DNA of 7,786 nt from Pirellulales bacterium (GTDB lineage: Bacteria; Planctomycetota; Planctomycetia; Pirellulales; JAICIG01): the NCBI GenBank assembly GCA_025924495.1, contig JAICIG010000382.1:1-7786 (forward strand), read 5' to 3'. The translations under genes were made by a program, and so were the position numbers. Under the pieces are notes generated by a model, which had not been told where the DNA came from, did no database searches, and worked only from the letters and a program-made list of their open reading frames with translations. Numbering within the stretch: position 1 is the stretch's first letter; every line of letters starts with the position of its first letter. Shown here one piece after another: positions 4,855 through 7,786 of this stretch.

Positions 4855-6912
4855 TTGACTGGTTTCATGCACAGCACTCTGCCGCGGCAAGAGGGCCCTC
4901 GCCTGATCGCGACGGCCTGGCTCGTTGCTGCTTTTCTGCCGTGCGCGCTGGCATGCCGCTCTTCTCCAGACTGCAAGCTCTCGTACAACTCGCCGGCGCC
5001 GTCAAGCTCAGAGGCCCCCCAGCTAAAACAGCAGCCGCCACAGCTCGCTGCCGCCAGAACGAATCAATCCCCCCAGGGGTCGCTGCGGCAGACCAGGGCC
5101 GATTCTATAAGTGCCACGGCGCCTGTACCGCAATTGGCCGCGGCGACGACTCAAGACGTCGTGCAGCCCGTCGGCGTTAAGCGCATTCCGCCGCCGCAAC
5201 TAAGCGACCAAAGCGCGCCATCGGCCCCCGGCGGAGAAATCGCAGCGTATGGATCTCGTGCGGTGCAGCAAACTCGCGGCCTCGACGGCGGTTCGCAGGT
5301 CGAGCGCGTCGAGTACCGAGCGCCGCCCACGATTACGCCGCCGAACAACCGTCCCGGTACGCCGTCGAGCCGCCCCATCGGGCGCGATCCGCTCTTTCGC
5401 GGCGGCGTTCCCACGCTTTCCGAACGTCTGCAGATCCCGCCCGAGTTTCCAGGCGCCGACGCTCCAAAGTTGCATCTGCCGCCGCGCGATCCGGATCATC
5501 CGGAGCTGACTTATCCGATCGTTGACAAACTCTTTCCGGAATTGCCGCAGGTCTGGCCGTTGGCAATTCCGGCGCCGAGCGCCCAGCGACCGGCGGTGAC
5601 GTTGGACCAGTTGCAACAACTGGCCTTCGAAAACAATCCGGAGCTGGTTCAAGCCCGCGCCGATATTACCAGCCAATTCGGCGACGCGGTACAGGCGGGG
5701 ACGCATCCCAATCCGACCGTGGGTTACGAAGCGGATACCGTCGGCTCCTCGAAGACGCGGAACTACCAGGGCGTGTATTTCACGCAATGGATCAAGACGG
5801 CCGGCAAGCTCTCGCTGGCCAGGGCCGTGAAGAATTACGACGTCATGAACGCGCAGCTTGCACTGCGTCGGACGCGGGTGGCCGTAATGGCCCAGGTGAA
5901 GGCCCGCTATTTCGCCGTGCTGGTGGCGCAGGAAAACGTCGTCGTCAGCAGCGCGTTGGTGCGGTTTACCGACGAGGTCTATCGCATCCAGACCGAGAAG
6001 CTCAAAGCGGGCTGGGCGGCTGCTTTCGAGCCGGCCCAGTTGCGCAGTCTCGCCGATCAGGCAAAGGTGCTGCAGGTCCAGGCGCAGAACCGTTACATCG
6101 CAGCCTGGAAGCAGCTCGTGGCCACGCTGGGCTTGCCTCAGATGCCCCCCGCGCCGCTCGACGGCCGCGCCGACATGCCCATTCCCGTGATCGGGTTTGA
6201 ATCGGCCCTCGACCGCATGCTCACGGTTCATCCCGACGTCCACATCGGGCGCAATATGGAATCGCAAGCGCGCGTGGCTTTGCGTTTGGCTCAATTGACG
6301 CCCGTGCCCGACGTTTACTTGTACGGCACATTTCAGAAAGACTTCACTACGCCGAACTACATCAATACGTCGTACAACATGCAGCTTGGCGTCCCGCTTC
6401 CCTTGTGGGATCGAAACAAGGGGGGCATCGTCAGCGCCAGCGGCGACTTGATGCGTGCCAGCCAGCAAATGCGCCGCGCGCAAAACGAACTGACCGCGCA
6501 ACTGGCCGATGCGTTCGAGCGCTATGAAACCAGCCGCATTCAATTGCAGTATTATCGCTTCCACATCCTGCCCGATCTGGCGCGAGCCTATCGCGGCGTT
6601 TACGAGCGTCACCAGCAAGAGCCCGAAGAGGTCGGCTTCGAAGGGGTGATCGTGGCTCAACAAAACCTCGCGAATGCCATTGCGACCTACATTGCCGCAT
6701 TGAACGCGCAATGGACCGCCGTCGCCGACCTGGCCAACTTGATGCAAGTCGAGGACTTTAATGAGTTGAACCAGATCGGCAACGCAGTGGCGCCGCCGCC
6801 CGCGGCGTCGGCCGCCCCCATAGCGCCTGACATGCCCGCGGCGCCTCGGGTCCAGCCAGACGGCAGACCATCGCAGAACCTACCCGCCCCTAACCGCGAG
6901 GGGGTTCGCTGA
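4855..6912 (+). CDS. TolC/OEP-family outer-membrane efflux factor with long proline-rich N-terminal arm
   Basis: This 685-residue protein is the outer-membrane exit duct of the tripartite pump. A basic-hydrophobic export signal (about residues 16-33) ends in ALA-C34. This could be a type I site or a poor lipobox; CusC-type relatives are lipoproteins. Residues 35-247 are rich in Pro, Gln, Ala and Ser, look disordered, and end in IPPEFPGADAPKLHLPP (194-210). The OEP core has two pseudo-repeats. The first starts at VTLDQLQQLAFENNPEL (248-264) followed by AGTHPNPTVGY, and the second at about 450 (SALDRMLTVHPDV) with LGVPLPLWDRNKG. A Pro/Ala tail covers 644-685. TolC and CusC are about 450-490 residues, so the excess is the arm and tail. 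TTG (4855) is preferred over ATG (4867) for its GAGG spacing. The stop overlaps the next gene. The function is confident; the start is less so. Confidence 0.92.
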   Translation: MTGFMHSTLPRQEGPRLIATAWLVAAFLPCALACRSSPDCKLSYNSPAPSSSEAPQLKQQPPQLAAARTNQSPQGSLRQTRADSISATAPVPQLAAATTQDVVQPVGVKRIPPPQLSDQSAPSAPGGEIAAYGSRAVQQTRGLDGGSQVERVEYRAPPTITPPNNRPGTPSSRPIGRDPLFRGGVPTLSERLQIPPEFPGADAPKLHLPPRDPDHPELTYPIVDKLFPELPQVWPLAIPAPSAQRPAVTLDQLQQLAFENNPELVQARADITSQFGDAVQAGTHPNPTVGYEADTVGSSKTRNYQGVYFTQWIKTAGKLSLARAVKNYDVMNAQLALRRTRVAVMAQVKARYFAVLVAQENVVVSSALVRFTDEVYRIQTEKLKAGWAAAFEPAQLRSLADQAKVLQVQAQNRYIAAWKQLVATLGLPQMPPAPLDGRADMPIPVIGFESALDRMLTVHPDVHIGRNMESQARVALRLAQLTPVPDVYLYGTFQKDFTTPNYINTSYNMQLGVPLPLWDRNKGGIVSASGDLMRASQQMRRAQNELTAQLADAFERYETSRIQLQYYRFHILPDLARAYRGVYERHQQEPEEVGFEGVIVAQQNLANAIATYIAALNAQWTAVADLANLMQVEDFNELNQIGNAVAPPPAASAAPIAPDMPAAPRVQPDGRPSQNLPAPNREGVR
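6898..6904 (+). promoter_or_regulatory. Strong Shine-Dalgarno inside the end of the outer-membrane-factor gene
   Basis: GAGGGGG lies seven bases before the ATG at 6912 and within the last codons of the upstream gene. With the TGATG stop-start overlap it indicates translational coupling. Confidence 0.65.
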
Positions 6913-7786
6913 TGGCACGTTTACTGATTCTTTTAGCCGCACTTGCACTGATTCCCGGCTGGCGCTCCGTCGGGCAGGCTCAAACCCTCGTGCCCGCGAC
7001 ACAGAGATTGCGCGCAGTTTCTCGGAACTCTAGCAGCCTGTTCGATCGCGTCTTGTCTGAGGAACCGTCCGCCGCGCCGACGGAGGCGTTGCCGGTCGGC
7101 AAGCTCGCCGAATTCGAAGCCGCCGCTCCGCCCCCCGATCCCTCGCCGCCCCAATGGGGTTCGCTGGAGCAGCCGGTGCGCGGCCCGTTGACGCTGCCTA
7201 CGTACGAGTATGTGCTGGCCGGTCCGCCTCGGGATGTTTTGCAGTACGACGACGCGCAAATTTACAGCCGACCGGTGAGCGATCCGAACCGTCTGGTGCG
7301 CGACGATTCTCGCCTGAACCTGGCGATTGACTTGTATCGGCCGGACGGCATTGCGCCGATCGGCATGACGGGCGATCACACGCTGAAGGCCGGCACGATG
7401 CTGGTTTCGTATCGATATAACACGACCAACTATCTCGGCAATCTGAATGGCACGCATCCGCTGGGTAACGCCGACGTGCTGGCTCAGTTTCCCTTGGCGC
7501 CGACGCGCATGAGAGCTCAAACGAACCTGATGTTGCTCGAATATGGCCTGACTGACGACTTCACTTTTCTGGCTCAACTGCCCATTCAGGCCACCAGCAT
7601 CGATTTTATCTCCAGGGCAGGCACGGCGGCGCGGGATACCTACACGCAACTGGGAGACATCAAGCTCAGCGGGCTCTTCGTCCTCAAGCGATGGAATAGC
7701 CAGCAACTCCATTTGAATATGGGCATGAGCATTCCGGTAGGCATCATCAATACGCTCAATAACTTCCCGGTCTTCAATGCCGCCAG
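6912..7786 (+). CDS. Putative outer-membrane beta-barrel protein, efflux-locus partner; C-terminus cut off by window edge
   Basis: I read 291 codons without a stop from ATG at 6912, which overlaps the upstream TGA and has GAGGGGG seven bases before it. Residues 4-23 form a signal peptide (LLILLAALALIPGW...VGQA), probably cut after A23. A Pro- and Ala-rich stretch (about 50-130) follows. From about 145 (DGIAPIGMTGDHTLKAGTML) the sequence alternates polar and hydrophobic residues in strand-like blocks: MLVSYRYNTT, TNLMLLEYGLTDDFTFLAQLPI and GDIKLSGLFVLKR. This pattern resembles outer-membrane proteins often annotated as 'transporter' or MetA/phenol-degradation-like (PF13557-type) that accompany metal-resistance genes. 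That assignment is from memory of the family style. No catalytic motif, Cys or His cluster is seen. It is co-translated with the outer-membrane factor, so a role at the outer membrane in the same metal response is likely. The biochemical function is unknown. Confidence 0.8.
   Translation, partial: MARLLILLAALALIPGWRSVGQAQTLVPATQRLRAVSRNSSSLFDRVLSEEPSAAPTEALPVGKLAEFEAAAPPPDPSPPQWGSLEQPVRGPLTLPTYEYVLAGPPRDVLQYDDAQIYSRPVSDPNRLVRDDSRLNLAIDLYRPDGIAPIGMTGDHTLKAGTMLVSYRYNTTNYLGNLNGTHPLGNADVLAQFPLAPTRMRAQTNLMLLEYGLTDDFTFLAQLPIQATSIDFISRAGTAARDTYTQLGDIKLSGLFVLKRWNSQQLHLNMGMSIPVGIINTLNNFPVFNAA

Noticed and set aside
4419..5180. Plus-strand frame bridging the intergenic region into the outer-membrane-factor gene
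   Set aside because: It overlaps the starts of both real genes in another frame, and its translation has no signal or domain.
5200..6747. Minus-strand open frame of 515 codons opposite the outer-membrane-factor gene
   Set aside because: The plus frame encodes the OEP repeats. This one is rich in Arg, His and Gly and has no domain; the length comes from a low stop frequency at high GC.
6933..7712. Minus-strand open frame of 259 codons at the right edge
   Set aside because: It lies opposite the signal-peptide and barrel gene, which has a strong ribosome-binding site and coupled start; the antisense translation has no protein-like features.

Overview
The window holds most of a heavy-metal tripartite efflux locus, of the HME-RND (CzcA/CusA) type, laid out as two divergent transcription units. 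The DNA is GC-rich. The closest protein styles I know for all four products come from Planctomycetes: an outer-membrane factor with a very long proline-rich N-terminus, an adaptor with a 'DPNRLVHVHARFPG' segment, and an RND pump with extra loops in its porter domain. I therefore infer a planctomycete or close relative. No rRNA or other taxonomic marker is present to confirm this.

Minus strand, right to left: an adaptor (membrane fusion protein, 4523 to 3102) is followed after 5 bases by an RND inner-membrane pump (3096 to 1). The pump reads off the left edge of the window inside its eighth transmembrane helix. The two genes look like one operon.

Plus strand: an outer-membrane factor (4855 to 6912, TolC/OEP family) overlaps by one base the start of a fourth gene (6912 onward). 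That gene encodes a secreted, probably beta-barrel, outer-membrane protein and reads off the right edge. Its start is coupled to the upstream stop through a TGATG junction with a strong Shine-Dalgarno sequence.

Between the two units lie 331 bases (4524-4854) with no convincing gene. They hold the shared control region: a candidate sigma-70-like promoter for the minus unit, several short direct and inverted repeats that could be operators, and the ribosome-binding sites. No metal-sensing regulator is visible, so it must lie outside the window or be unlinked.

Together the pump (inner membrane, proton-driven), the adaptor (periplasm) and the outer-membrane factor would form a channel exporting metal ions across both membranes. 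The fourth protein is a co-translated outer-membrane partner of unknown role. The transmembrane-4 signature of the pump (Asp-Phe-Gly, then Asp, then Glu-Asn) is that of the CzcA-like divalent-cation groups rather than the Cu/Ag CusA group. The actual substrate cannot be read from the sequence. I found no CRISPR array, mobile element, tRNA or rRNA, and no entirely new system. The points most worth a second look are the three extra segments in the pump, the roughly 210-residue disordered-looking arm of the outer-membrane factor, the coupled fourth gene, and the repeat-rich divergent control region.
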